From NCBI GenBank assembly GCA_002914805.1, contig JXTB01000096.1, positions 462,962-526,961 of the forward strand: DNA of 64,000 bases. Reading direction: 5' to 3'. The stretch comes from Parasponia andersonii (taxonomy: Eukaryota > Streptophyta > Magnoliopsida > Rosales > Cannabaceae). This document shows positions 1 through 12,208 of the stretch, one piece after another (position 1 is the first letter of the stretch; each line of letters opens with the position of its first letter). A model generated the notes under the pieces. That model searched no databases. It was given only the letters and a program-made list of their open reading frames with translations, and was not told the DNA's origin. The position numbers were made by a program, and so were the translations under genes.

Positions 1-1137
1 CCTTTGTCTCTTTATTTGCTTTGATTAATAACCTAATTCACACAAGCCATATCTCTTAATTTTTTCTAAATTTATTGTTGACAAAACCTCCATCAACACA
101 AGTTTTCTTCTCATTTTTCTCTTAAGCTTCACAAAAAGAGCATTAATAGGATCAGCTCTTGTTCATGGGTAAGAGAAAAATAAAGAGATCCACGGGTATT
201 GGTGTAGAATAAAAAAATTAAAAAATGAACACTTACAGTACAAACCATATTTACTAGGATAACTAAAATGATCCATATGAATTTACGATCGCACAATTTG
301 ATCTACTGGTCACAAAGATACCCGTACAGATAACTATAAGAGCGATTTTGCTGCCTAAGCTGCATGTAGAATTCCCCATGATTTTAACGTAATTTATGGT
401 ATATTTCACCATGAAGTTTAAAATAGTGTCAAAATGACAATGTCTTAAGAATTTGCATTTTATGTTATTTTGCTTATGGAGCTTTGGGGTTGGTAAATGT
501 ATAAAGTTATAGTGTGCTTCCTATCATCAAAATTAAATAATATATTCCCTCAGGAAAAAAAGAAGTACATTTCACAAATTTTATACGAATTGAATGTTCA
601 GATACTTACGCTAACCGTTTGCCTAAAGAAATATAAAAAGATTCGTATTTTTGCGTAGAATGTAAACCAAGTTTCTAAGTCAAACAAAATTAAATAAATA
701 AAAAGATCAACCCTCGTCCTGCAGGGCTTTACTCTTTTTTTTTTTTTTTTTGGCCATCTCAAATGCTCACCCAGCACTCAACCCTGGCTCCATTTGTTTT
801 TTTATTTTTTTTATAACGTTCTCTACTTCTCTTTGATTTCCGTCCCTAGCTGTATATAATTCATATTAAAGAAGAATTCGTTGCAAAAAAACTACACAAT
901 CACAGAAGTGTGAAGACCGAACGCCTAAAACTCTCTAAAAAAACAAAATTACAAGCGCGTATGAAAGTGAGAAGATATATCTCAAAGTCCACACACATAT
1001 ATATATATATAAATTTATAGATGGGGTGATGGTGGCGTCGTAGCGAGTGAAAGTGACAGTCTCCTATAATTTGTTAATTTCATTGACTTTTTTTTTTTTT
1101 TTGGGAGGGAAGGGGGGTTGGTGAGTGTTTAATTGAA
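1..1137. other. Upstream region of transporter gene 1, no gene seen
   Basis: This AT-rich stretch has frequent stops in all frames and no ORF that looks like a protein. It holds poly-T tracts near 733-750 and 1089-1102 and a short (AT)n run near 995-1010. It probably includes the promoter of the transporter that begins at 1190. Confidence 0.6.
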
Positions 1138-1144
1138 TATAAGG
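1138..1144 (+). promoter_or_regulatory. Probable TATA box of transporter gene 1
   Basis: TATAAGG lies 52 bp upstream of the ATG at 1190. The paralogue at 35345 has TATAAATA at exactly the same distance, and both share the string AGAGAATGGAGT just downstream. The matching position and flank in two paralogues are the reason for the call; no transcript start is known. Confidence 0.6.
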
Positions 1145-1189
1145 CCCCAGAGAATGGAGTAAAGATGTTAAGCAATACAGAAGACAGAC

Positions 1190-3731
1190 ATGGAAGAAGT
1201 AGAAGCAGCCAAAAGCCCATTATTATTTGTCAATGATATTAAGCATCATGACAACAACAATGGCCATGTTAATGCCTATAACTCATCCGACGCCTCCTCA
1301 TCGTCCTCAGTTACTTTCGTTGTCGTTTTTAGCGCTGTCGTTGTCTATTGCGGTTCCTTTGCTTTGGGAAATGTTGTAAGTTTCTTTTCATTGACGTGTT
1401 ATATACATATATTTTGATATTTTGTTTATTAATTTGTATTGATTCAATGAATTATATGACGCTCTTTGTGGAATATAAGGGGAAAACAAGATAAGATGAT
1501 TTTGGTTATATTCGTATATTTGTTAGTGTACTAATACTATTTTCAGCTAATTTATTGAAGCTGGATTCTCGATCGGATGGTTAAAAATTTTGAAACTTAT
1601 AATCACGATCATTGGAGCATTAATGAATTTTAAGTTGGTCTTTCCTCGAAGGACTAGACTTCTAGGCGCGTATCAACTAAATTAATTTGAGTGCAGAGTA
1701 CCTCTCGACCAAATTTGTACCAACCAGATAAGGAATAATTTAGGATTTATGTTATTATTACTAATTAAGGGGGGAAGAAAAGAGAAAAAAAAAACATGTT
1801 TTGTCTTTTAGCCAAAAAAAAGACACTTTTTTACTAATATTATAGAACTTTTTATTTATAATTTTTTTAATTAAATCCTGTCGGATCCATATATAAAGGC
1901 AAAATTGTAGTTTAAATTGCTAAAAACTAATATTTTTAATTTTTGAAATTAGATAGAACAGAATTCAAGATAAGAATTTTTGTGTGTTTGAAGCTTTTCA
2001 TAGTTGGATTCATAAGAAATTAGAGATGATTTTTTTTATCTAAAGTAGTTATCCTTTGGCTAGATTTGTAAGAATAAAAAATATTTATACAATAATTTTA
2101 AACTTCAACTTTAACCCTATATTTGAATTCGCTGAGATTTATAGAAAAATGCAAATATTCTTTCCTATTCTCAAAATAATAATAGTAATAACATTTCCTT
2201 TCCTATTCTGCATCACAACAAGTTGATTCATTCATTTATCTTTGACCCCGTTTAAATAGAATCCAGTTTGATTGAAGAGAGAAGATTGGATACCTTATTT
2301 TGAACACTGAGTGTAGTTGACCTGGCATATTCTTCTATATATATTTATATGATCATTTGCACAGATTGGGTATTCTTCACCTGCAGAGTCTGGAATCTTG
2401 AATGAACTTGGCCTTACTTTGTCAGAGGTGAGCACAAAAGCTCTCTTTTTAATTAATATTTGTAGATTGTAAATTTAATTAAACTGGCGAAAATAATCCC
2501 CGACCAATATTTAGAAACGATGATTATATATCTTTATCATCTGTTTTATTTTCATTTATTTTTCGTACCATTTATTCTAATTACGATTATTGTAAAGTAA
2601 ACATGTAGTAATATTTTTCCCTTAGTGACGCAGTATTCATTTTTCGTTTCAATATTTGTTATTGGATCAATAATTGGAGGAATATGGAGTGGGAAAGTTG
2701 CGGATGTTATCGGTCGGAGAGGTGTAAGTAACTATTTACAGCTGTTAAAGGGAAAACGTAATTTCAAGTTCAAATAACACACTACAAACTCTACTAATAG
2801 TTTGATCTTAATATTTCAGGCACTGGGAGTTTCAAATTTGTCATGCATCACGGGATGGCTTGCTATAGCCTTTTCACAGGTTAATTTCTCTTTGCTTAAT
2901 AAATCAAGTGAATAAACAAAATAAGGTGTAATTATTTTAAGAAACCTTGACTTGTAGCTAGCTAATTCTTAATTAACTTGGTGTATATATATGTGTCTTA
3001 AAAGGGATTTTCAGGAGAATATATAATAAGAAGAATCCTGGTTAGATTTTTGAATATATATGTGCTAATTCTATTCTATATGAAAACGAGGCAAAAACTA
3101 TTACTTTTCATTTGAACAACATGAAAGGATATTCTAGAGCTCAAGCCAAGTTTAACATATCGTGTGATCTTGTGTTTAATTCTTAATTTAAAGGGACCTT
3201 GGTGCCTTGATGTTGGAAGATTTTTAGTTGGATACGGAATGGGATATACAATGTATACGGTAGGTATCTGTACCATTGAATTTTCTGAACCAAAATCTTC
3301 ACTAATAGCCAAATGATATTAAGAAATAATTATGACTGTTTGTGATCTTGAGCTGTTGCATGTAGGTACCTGTTTATGTTGCAGAAATCACCTCAAAAGA
3401 TGTTAGAGGAATCTTTATGTCGGTGACTCCTGTATGTATACTCTAAATAGAGAGATTCTAATTTTATTCGAGAATAATCATTGTATTGTGGTTTTTTTTT
3501 TTTTTGCCAACCAATCCAGTGGGTATTTTTTTTTTTAACCTATAGGTAGATATCAATTTGGCCAATGAAAATTTAGCATGTATATTTTTTTATTGTAAAA
3601 AATAAGAGAGTAATGATGCACGTCTTTTCATGCACTTCATTATAGCTATTAAATTTCTATTAGATGATGATCCAACGGCTAAAAAAAAAATACCTACCCA
3701 TAGGTAAAGAAAAAAAATACCTATTGGATTG

Positions 3732-3766
<35 letters not shown>

Positions 3767-6466
3767 GTGTGTGGTTTTGATAGTGATCAATTTTTTTTTT
3801 TCTTGTGGTTATTTATGTCCAATTTACAGTTGATGATTACCTGTGGCAAAGCATCTTTTTTCGTCATTGGAACTCTTGTCAACTGGCGCACTTTGGCACT
3901 AATAGGTCAATTCTTCTGCTTTTGACGCATTGAATTTCTAAGTATGAAAAAATCATTAATCAAGTTATAGCACTGGTATATATACTGAAATTCTTCACAT
4001 ATTCCAGCGCTTGTTCCGAATATTTTACAGATGCTAGGCTTGCTATTCATTCCTGACTCTCCTCGATGGCTGGTGAGCATACACGATTTAAAATTCTACA
4101 CTATTGATATGTTGACCTTATCTTTTCCCTCATCCTAATTGATTTTGAACCGAAAACAACTGCTTAATTGAAGAAAGCCGGTCTGACGTTAAAAACTCAC
4201 AAAGCGAAATTGTTGAGTACTCTACAACGCAAACGAAAGATCATATATATATATAATTAGTTTATAATTTGCTCCACAGATGAAAATTAATCAAGTGGAA
4301 AAGTCTCAAAATGCTCTATACCGTCTTAGGGGAGATAAGGCTGATATTTCTCAAGAATTAGCTGATATCAAAGTAAGTATGTCATGATAAGTTCTAGCTT
4401 GCTAACATGCTAAATATTTTGACATTGATACTTGTGTTTTCCTTTTTCTAATTAAAAAATGAGACGAGAGTTATTGTTTGACAGGATTATTTGGAGTATT
4501 CTAAACGGACCTTTGGAGATGGAATTCTAAGTCTATTCCAAAAGAAGTATGCACATTGTCTCATTGTGAGTCAAATTAGTACTTAATGTAATATTGATAT
4601 TGTCATATGATCATCATCAATTCATTTCTTTTAACAAGTTGATTTATTGGAAACTACTACTCACATAATTAGATTGGAGTGGGCCTCATGGCTTTTGGGC
4701 AATTTGGAGGGATTACTGGGACATCATTTTATGCAAGTACAATCCTTGATTCTGCAGGTACATAAACGTAACATGTTTATTTTTCAATTTTAATTATATA
4801 GTAAAATTCCATTCTTTTCTTAAGGGAAAGGATAACGACTAAAAGCGTGATAATTATATTTTCTGATAGGTTTTTCAAGTAAGATTGGGAGTATAGTAAT
4901 TGGAATAAGTCAGGTATATCAAATTCTGCAAGTGCAAATAATACTGTTAAACGGACTAATGTTGTTGTTCTCTTTCCTGACAAAACATTCTTTGATAGAT
5001 TTTGGCAGCAATGTTAGGAATATGTTTCATAGATAACCTTGGAAGGAGACCAATTCTATTGGTAAGGGAATAAAAAAAAAATGTCTTAAAAGATCAATGA
5101 CCTAATTAGCTGGTCCTTTGTTTTTTTTTTCCTTTCAAAAAAAAAAATGACCAGCTAATTACTCACTTAATGCTGAAGTACTCTTGAAATTTTTTTCTTG
5201 CAGATGTCTGCAATTGGGACATGCTTGGGTTGTGTCCTACTGGGATTGTCATTCCTTTTGCTGGTTCGTTTTTCCTTTTTTTTTTTTTAAGGAAAAGAAA
5301 AAGATGATATGGATCATTAATACATATTTTATTCCTTCGTGTTTTAGTCTCAACATGGATGTGTATACTTTAATCGCAGAATCTTCAGTTTGGTGAGGAG
5401 CATATTCCTGTTTTGGTGCTTGCTAGTCTACTGGTAATTCATGCATTATGGAATTCACTACTTAAAAAAAGTAGTTTTACTTATTTCACATTGTTAATTG
5501 TTCTTAAATTGGTACTTAAAAAGAATAACACTACTCTAAAAAAGAAAAAAAAAAACACTATTTGCTACACTTGACCATTTTATGCCTTATATACAACACC
5601 GATCCAGTAGGAATTTCTTTATACATATGTTTTATTTAATTAAAATTTATGACACATTATTTTTTTGTAATAAAAATAGATAAATAAAGAAAAAGAAGCA
5701 TTAAATAATATGTATTTATTTTTATTATTTTTGTTACATAACTACTTAAATTATAATAACTGTTAATAATAATTTAATACCTAAAAAAATATTTATAGAT
5801 AAAAAAAATATTTATTGAATTATGGCCTATATATATATATATGGAACCTTTTGTGACTTCAACAAATGAATCCAATTGATTACGTTGATATGATTATGCA
5901 ATTATAGGTATACTTCTGCTGTTACGGCATAGGTTTGGAGAGCATTCCGTGGATTATAGTATCAGAGGTATACGTTGATTTTTATAATATGTATTTTTGA
6001 CTTTGTTTTATAGTGCAAACATTGATATATAAAATATTTCTAGCTACTAATAAAACGCTTTATACTGAAAATGGTTGATTATCCACACTAATCATATGGG
6101 TTTCATCAGATAATTCCTATAAATATAAAGGGTCCGGCTGGAAGCATTATGATTGTGGTTTCTTCAATCAGTGCTTGGATTGTTTCCTATAGTTTCAGAT
6201 TTATTTTTGAGTGGAATTCATCAGGTGATGCTTCAATTCTTATACAGTGCTTATAATATTCGTAATTTAACATTAATTATAAAATATATTGTATATTGCT
6301 TCTGATTTTGTTTTTTTTTTTTTTTTTTTTGGTATTGTTAGGTACATTTTTCATATTTGCTGGTATTGTTGGAGTTAGTATTTTGTTTATTTGGAAGATG
6401 GTACCAGAAACCAAGGGAAGAACTTTGGAAGAATTACAAGCATCCATTACTAATAGTCCGCAATAA
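1190..6466 (+). CDS. ERD6-like monosaccharide transporter, gene 1 (18 exons, 483 aa)
   Basis: A member of the major facilitator sugar transporter family, ERD6-like group; known members move hexoses, often across the tonoplast. Coding exons by my reading: 1190-1375, 2365-2427, 2634-2723, 2820-2879, 3194-3259, 3366-3431, 3830-3905, 4008-4072, 4280-4372, 4485-4565, 4673-4757, 4870-4913, 4999-5061, 5204-5263, 5380-5433, 5908-5967, 6110-6224, 6342-6466. They sum to 1452 nt, and all introns are GT/AG. Hallmarks are [11 protein letters not shown] (residues 103-113, loop 2-3), PDSPRWL (218-224, loop after helix 6), GRRPILL (340-346) and PETKGRT (464-470, after helix 12). The start is supported by the TATA spacing and by alignment with gene 2 (MEE...PLL). 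A di-leucine at residues 11-12 could act in vacuolar sorting (inference). Oddity: the helix-7 motif reads GQFGGITG, where many relatives have QQ and an Asn. Apparently intact; 473-483 aa is normal for the group. Confidence 0.9.
3735..3762. repeat. (AT)n microsatellite in intron 6 of gene 1
   Basis: A perfect AT dinucleotide run, followed by a short GT run, lies inside intron 6. It is probably length-variable. Confidence 0.85.
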
Positions 6467-9400
6467 TAAAACTCAAATGCTGCGTTACGGGATATTACAT
6501 TAACGAAAATAAAAATAAAAATAAAAAGGAATAGAAAGATATATCGTTATATTCGGTCATAAATGTAATCCATAGAAGAAAAGGGTTATGTCGCCAACAA
6601 CAATGTACTGATTCATTGAGATTAGTAAACCACAAAGTAAGAATAAAAAAAAACTAGTTGACACGTAATCAGCCATATGGAGATTTGTTTGTGGCACACA
6701 ACTTTTCTTTTTTTTTTTTTTTTTTTTTTGAGGAAAGTCTCAAATCTCTTGTCAAATTTTCCCAGTACTATAGCACATAGAAAGGCTATTAATCATATTC
6801 TTTTCCCTAATTAACCAAACAAAATAATTAGCAGGCTTTATCTCATTACTATATAGATTATCTCATTACTATAGAGATCCGTCTCAAAGAAAAGTCTTTC
6901 TTCTTAATTTTATAATATTGTAATTTTATTATCCTGATGCATTAGCTCTGTTGCACAATCCTGGCACTTGGGATGATGTATTATTCTCAAATTCAATTTT
7001 TCGGCATAGCCTACGGTTATTTTAATTTTTGCTATCACCGCTACTACTCTAGGCTAATTTTGGAATACAGGACAAATATGAGATTGCATCATACTAAATT
7101 AATCTCGTATTTAGGAGGTACATATAAAAGAGGGAATTGGATTAAAATAATATTATTAGAAAAAATAATCTTATCTTTTTGAGAATTTAGGATTAAGAGG
7201 AATTACAGATTTCATTAAAAATAATGGAATATTTTTGAAGTGGTAAAACCATAAATGATATTGTTCAAAATCTTTTTTTAGAAGTTGTATTTTTGCAAAT
7301 TCATTTTAAAATATGATATTTTTTCCAAAATGTTTTCAAAGTGGTATTTTTCAATTATTTTTAAAAGTAGTATTTTACAAAATATCTTTTTGAAAAAGTA
7401 TTTTTGTAAATAAGTTTTCAAAAATGGTATTTTTCTAAATTAGTTTTAAAAAAAATATTTTTCTAATTAATCAAACCTCAAAATTATTGTTTAGTTAAAA
7501 TTATGAAACATACATGCTAATCTTATTCTAACAAAAAGTAGCTAACTAAACATGAGATAGAATTAGACTATAATCATATTTTATCATATAATATCTAATG
7601 TAATCGTATCTTGCGTACTAAATAAAGCCGAAAAATTACATACGCCTATTAAACTAATACTCCCAAATAAAACAAATCTTGCGTTATGGGATACAAAGAT
7701 CAATCTTAACCCATATGGTTTGAGTAAAAATAAGAAATTAATCTTAACCCATAACAGTTAACAACTCAGCTAACAGAGTCAAATTAAAATTAAACTTGCC
7801 AAATAAAGGAAGTAATTAAGAAAATGGCATCGAAGATCCTGGAAAGGAGCGTATGGAGGACGTTGTTGCTGCTAATTTGGAGCGAGCATTCAAAGTAAAT
7901 AATGCTAGGCCAATAACAGTTTTGTCGGTAGAAAAAAAAAAAAAGAAATTTGATTTTTTATGGTAGTTGTTCAAAAAAAATTGAAAATTCCATATTTTAA
8001 AATTCTTTAAAAGAATTTTGGATTTTAATTAGAAAAGTATCACTTTTAAAAGTATTTAGAAAAATATTAGTTTTTATTAATTGATAAAATATTTGAGGTG
8101 AGATAACTTGATCACTTATCTTAAATAACTCAATTGATTACCTCTAGTACTTTAAAAAATACTAATTTTAAAGAAAATGGCATTTTTATAAATATTTGTT
8201 AAAATATCATTTTTCTAAAAAAAAAAACTTTTATAATGTGATATTTTTCTAAGTTAATATGAAAATTTTCAAAATATTCAACCTATTCCAAATTTTTCAA
8301 TTTTAGGTATTTTGTCTTGGAATTTTATAAAAAAATCCAAAAAAAAATAGCGAAGAAATTGACCCCAATAAAGGTAAATCTTTTCTTCCATTTTCTTTGG
8401 TAGTAAGTGTCATGCGATCTTAAATCGATGTTATTGGTCAATGCTAGAAAAGGAAAGCCGACGATGGATGCGTTAGATCGCATAATTGCCTTTTGATCAA
8501 AGTCCAATCTTCCTCGAATAAATAACATGTGACTTGGAGCGACAATAAAAAAAAACTAGAGCACGCTTCAAATAGGTAATTTGCGAATAAATGGAAACAA
8601 ACTTCTCTACGAAGATCAAGCAATCCATTTATTAGTAATTATTCATTTCTATATTATTACTTAAAATTATATCTTCAGATTATATACTTTTCTATTTTCA
8701 TAATTGTGAAATATTGAGTCATACTCACCTATATAAAGGGATGATCAATCTCATTATTTTTCATGTCACAATCATTTCACTATATATTTTGTAATTCTCC
8801 CAAAAATAATAAAAAACAATATATATAGACTCATCTCTTTTAAGACTAAATCATTATAAAATTCTCATCTTTTTATTTTGTTTTATTATTTAATTCGTTT
8901 CACAAGCTACGTCTCATAAAATCTCAGAATCAATTTAGCTTCCTAAATTAAAATGAAGATTGTTCCAAAGTCAGTTTCGCATTCTATTTAAAGGAAAAAC
9001 CATACACGGACCGGTGTTATATAAATGTGCGTATGAAAGCCATCATTACGATTGACCTCTCAAGCAGTGGGGTTCATGCTAAAGACAATCACCGCCCCAC
9101 TTTTCTTTATTAAAGCTAGGCAAAGACACGTGCTTTGCACATGTATTTGAGGGTAAAAAAAAATCAACTATAGTTATAATTTTTGAATTATACCACTTTC
9201 GACCCGAATTTTAATTTACATAATGATCTTGAATTATATATGCAATTAATATTGTAATGACTTTTGTTGCATACTATTAATTTTTCAACATAAATTTGTC
9301 ATTCGCAATGGGGTCAGTTCAACTGAAAAAAAAAAAAAAGCTAATTCTAGATCTCCTCATTAATTTGCTAACCTTAAGCCGCGATGAAGTTATATACGTA

Positions 9401-9504
9401 TGTATTTTTTCAACAAAGTTCATCCACTTGTTTTCGTCATTATACCAGAATCAAGATAAAAACAAAGGAGTATTGCTTTCATTTTTGTTAAAATTGTCAG
9501 TTGA
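6467..9504. other. Intergenic, AT-rich, no gene supported
   Basis: This is the 3' flank of gene 1, with A-rich AATAAA-like strings just after the stop and a long poly-T near 6709-6729. Degenerate TATTTTT-type repeats fill 7225-7470 and, more weakly, 7960-8280. Around 8735-8830 a TATATAAAGGG string is followed by an A-rich tract and could be a decayed promoter or LTR piece. No ORF here has protein-like character. Confidence 0.6.
7225..7470. repeat. Degenerate ~30-bp AT-rich tandem repeat
   Basis: Units resembling aaaGTGGTATTTTTcaaatt recur about every 30 bp, roughly seven times, with heavy decay. Similar wording reappears near 8030-8260 and 32880-33130. Function unknown. Confidence 0.5.
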
Positions 9505-9509
9505 GATAC

Positions 9510-11577
9510 TCTCACGACCCAAAATTCGGGCTAATAGCAGAAAGGAAATTTCACAAAGGTGAGAAATTCCTTGATTTATTTGAAAAATGTTAAAAGTTCA
9601 AATTTTTATAAAAACGGTTCATTTAAGTAAAGTAATTGGAATTCTATCCCGTGAATCACTCCCACAGTTCGTATACACCATTAAACATGGATTGAACAAT
9701 TATTTGAAAACGCGAAATTTAATATAAAACCCAGCATCATCATCATCCATAACAGAAGTTAAACACCAGAATAGCATACATAAGTTTGCAGACAAAATAG
9801 AAAGCAGTAATCTTGATTCAATGCTAACACAAAATCCAAATAGTCCAAAGACTACGACAACAAACTCTTAGCATTACCAAGAGACGAACTGCAATCTGGA
9901 TTACCTCTTACTTCTCTTGATCACCAAGATCGCACTAGACACCACCTGAGGAGGAAGGTAGGGGGTGAGCATACAATGCCAAATAAGAAAATAGTTACCT
10001 CGGAAAAAAACAGTTCAGTGATGGAAAACTCCTGCATGGTTAGTTCAAATCCAAAATATACACACGCATATATATATATATAATCCAAACCGGGAGCCAA
10101 TATATATAAAACAGTGTAATCAAAACCATCAATCCATATGCACATGACACAAATTAACCCATATCCATGAGCTCACATCCTCTCATCTGTGGAAACCCAG
10201 GATGATGGCACTAAGTGTACCTAACAGCCTGCCTGATACCTAAGCCCATACCCGGAGGGGACACCCATGTGTCGCCTACTAAACCTGGAGGGGCAACCGA
10301 ATTGCCTACACCTGCCAAATGGGGAGGTAATCAGAAGTAATAAGACCTCGTGCGAGTTTACGGACTTTCACCGTGCCCACACTGTAAAACCCACGATGCT
10401 AACACGGTATTCATGTATGATCCTATGACACGTGCAATACAGAACTGAAGTGTAAAAAAAACTATTGTACTCTAATTTTTCAGTAAAACATGCATAATAG
10501 GGTTTTATAGAAAAACGGGCAACATAACGGCCCTATTTTTGATATACCCAAAATAACTTACACATAGCAAATTCCCAGAACAGTACAGTATATATCGTAT
10601 AACCAAATTCCATCACATATAATTCAAATCATCAAAAACACACTTGTTCTTATATGCTGCAGAAAATAAGTTTTAACTCAAAAACGGTATAAAACGAAGG
10701 TAACTAAACCCCTACCTCACCGGATTAGTGACACCATGCTATTGAGTCCTTAAGGTGTCGTTGACGATCGCCCGGAGGGTCGGGAACCAATTCCAAGCCC
10801 TCGATCATCCTCTTGGGAAAAATCAACTTTCTCATCGGAGCTTCAATTCCATAAACGGACCTCTTCACTTAATTCCTAGCACCCAAAATAGCTAGGTTAG
10901 ACATATAACTTGTCCAATTCGGGTCCGGGCCCACACCGGACCGGTGGCATGTAAAACGAGATAAAATCTCGATCGTCCGATCTCAATTTTCGCGCTAATC
11001 ACCAAACCACATTATATATATATATATATCAAACTTCTCCATTTTCCGAGTACATTCTAAAAATGTAGTCAAAAACACAATCCAACGGGCGGATCGAGAA
11101 CAACAACCATAAACTTGAAATACCCAAAAATGGCAACTTTCAATCCGGGCAAAATGGAGTTAAGATATATATACTTTGATGATCCTTGCGATGGTACGAA
11201 TCCAACGGGACTGGTTTGGAGTCGAATGGACGCCGGAATCTTCGCCGGCGGCCAAAAATCCGAAATGGGTCAAAACGGCTTCAGTGGCTTTTTCCGGCGA
11301 TCTGGTGACCGGCGGAGGTGCGCGGCAGCTCGGCGAGTCGACGCCGATCGGTGGGTAGCCCAGACGATGGCCGGCGTGGCAGCGGCTGCCCTCCTCCTTG
11401 CTTCGGCCGTGAGCGAGAAATAGGGAGAGAAAGAGTGAGAGAGAGAGAGAGAGAGAGATCTGGAGGGGGGGAGTGAAACGAGAGGGAAGAGAGAGAAAGG
11501 GAAACATATATATATAGTCTTTTTTTTTTAAATCTGATCAAAAGACCATTTTGCCCCTTAAAAACTGGATTTTTACA
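9510..11577 (-). repeat. 3' LTR of outer Ty3 element (left end)
   Basis: It matches 28087-30180 with small indels. Its outer end reads TCTCAC where the other copy has TGACAC, so the terminal TG has been mutated. The inner end is ...TTTTTACA. It holds a GC-rich island (about 11200-11420), a (GA)n tract (11436-11458), an (AT)n run (about 11012-11030) and a GC-rich module at 10190-10390. The short ORFs here are not genes. Confidence 0.92.
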
Positions 11578-11590
11578 TTCTCCTCTCCTT
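11578..11590 (-). other. Polypurine tract of outer element
   Basis: On the minus strand, an AAGGAGAGGAGAA run directly abuts the 3' LTR. This is the expected place for plus-strand DNA priming in a Ty3 element. Confidence 0.8.
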
Positions 11591-12208
11591 ATAAGAATTT
11601 CGTCCCGAAATTCAAAATAAAAGTCAAGGTTTTACATCACAATACAACTTCTAACTGAAAGTTAAATAAATGAGGGTACTTCTCATACATCTCCGTCTCG
11701 AGTTCCCAAGTAGCCTCGTCTTCCTTGTAATGTTTCCAAAGTACCTTGACAAGTGGTATCTCTCTGTTGCAAAGCACTTTCAACTCTCTAGCCAATAAGT
11801 GAACAGGCTGCTCTTCATAGCACATATCCTCTTGGATCAGTACATGCACGTACTGAACAACATGAGATGGGTCTGGCGTGTACTTCTTCAACATCGACAC
11901 GTGAAACACATTATGCACGTGACCCAACTGTGCAGGTAGATTCAAGCGATAAGCCACTGGTCCAATCCTCTCAGTGATCTCAAAGGGACCAATATACCTC
12001 GGAGCAAGCTTACCCTTAACTCCAAATCTCGTAACACCTCGCCTTGAAGTCACTTTCAAGAATACGGAATCACCATTATCAAATACTACCTCACGCCTCT
12101 TTGGGTCAGCATAACTCTTCTGGCGATTCTAAATCTCTTTGAGTCTCTCTTGGATATCCTTGATCTTCTCAGTAGTCTCTTCAATCAGTTCAGGTCCGAG
12201 AGTAACAT

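Noticed and set aside
11115..11541. Overlapping open frames of 60-115 codons on both strands
   Set aside because: They lie inside an LTR with high GC and a GA microsatellite. The corresponding region at 29755-30143 has different frames, so they are chance openings.
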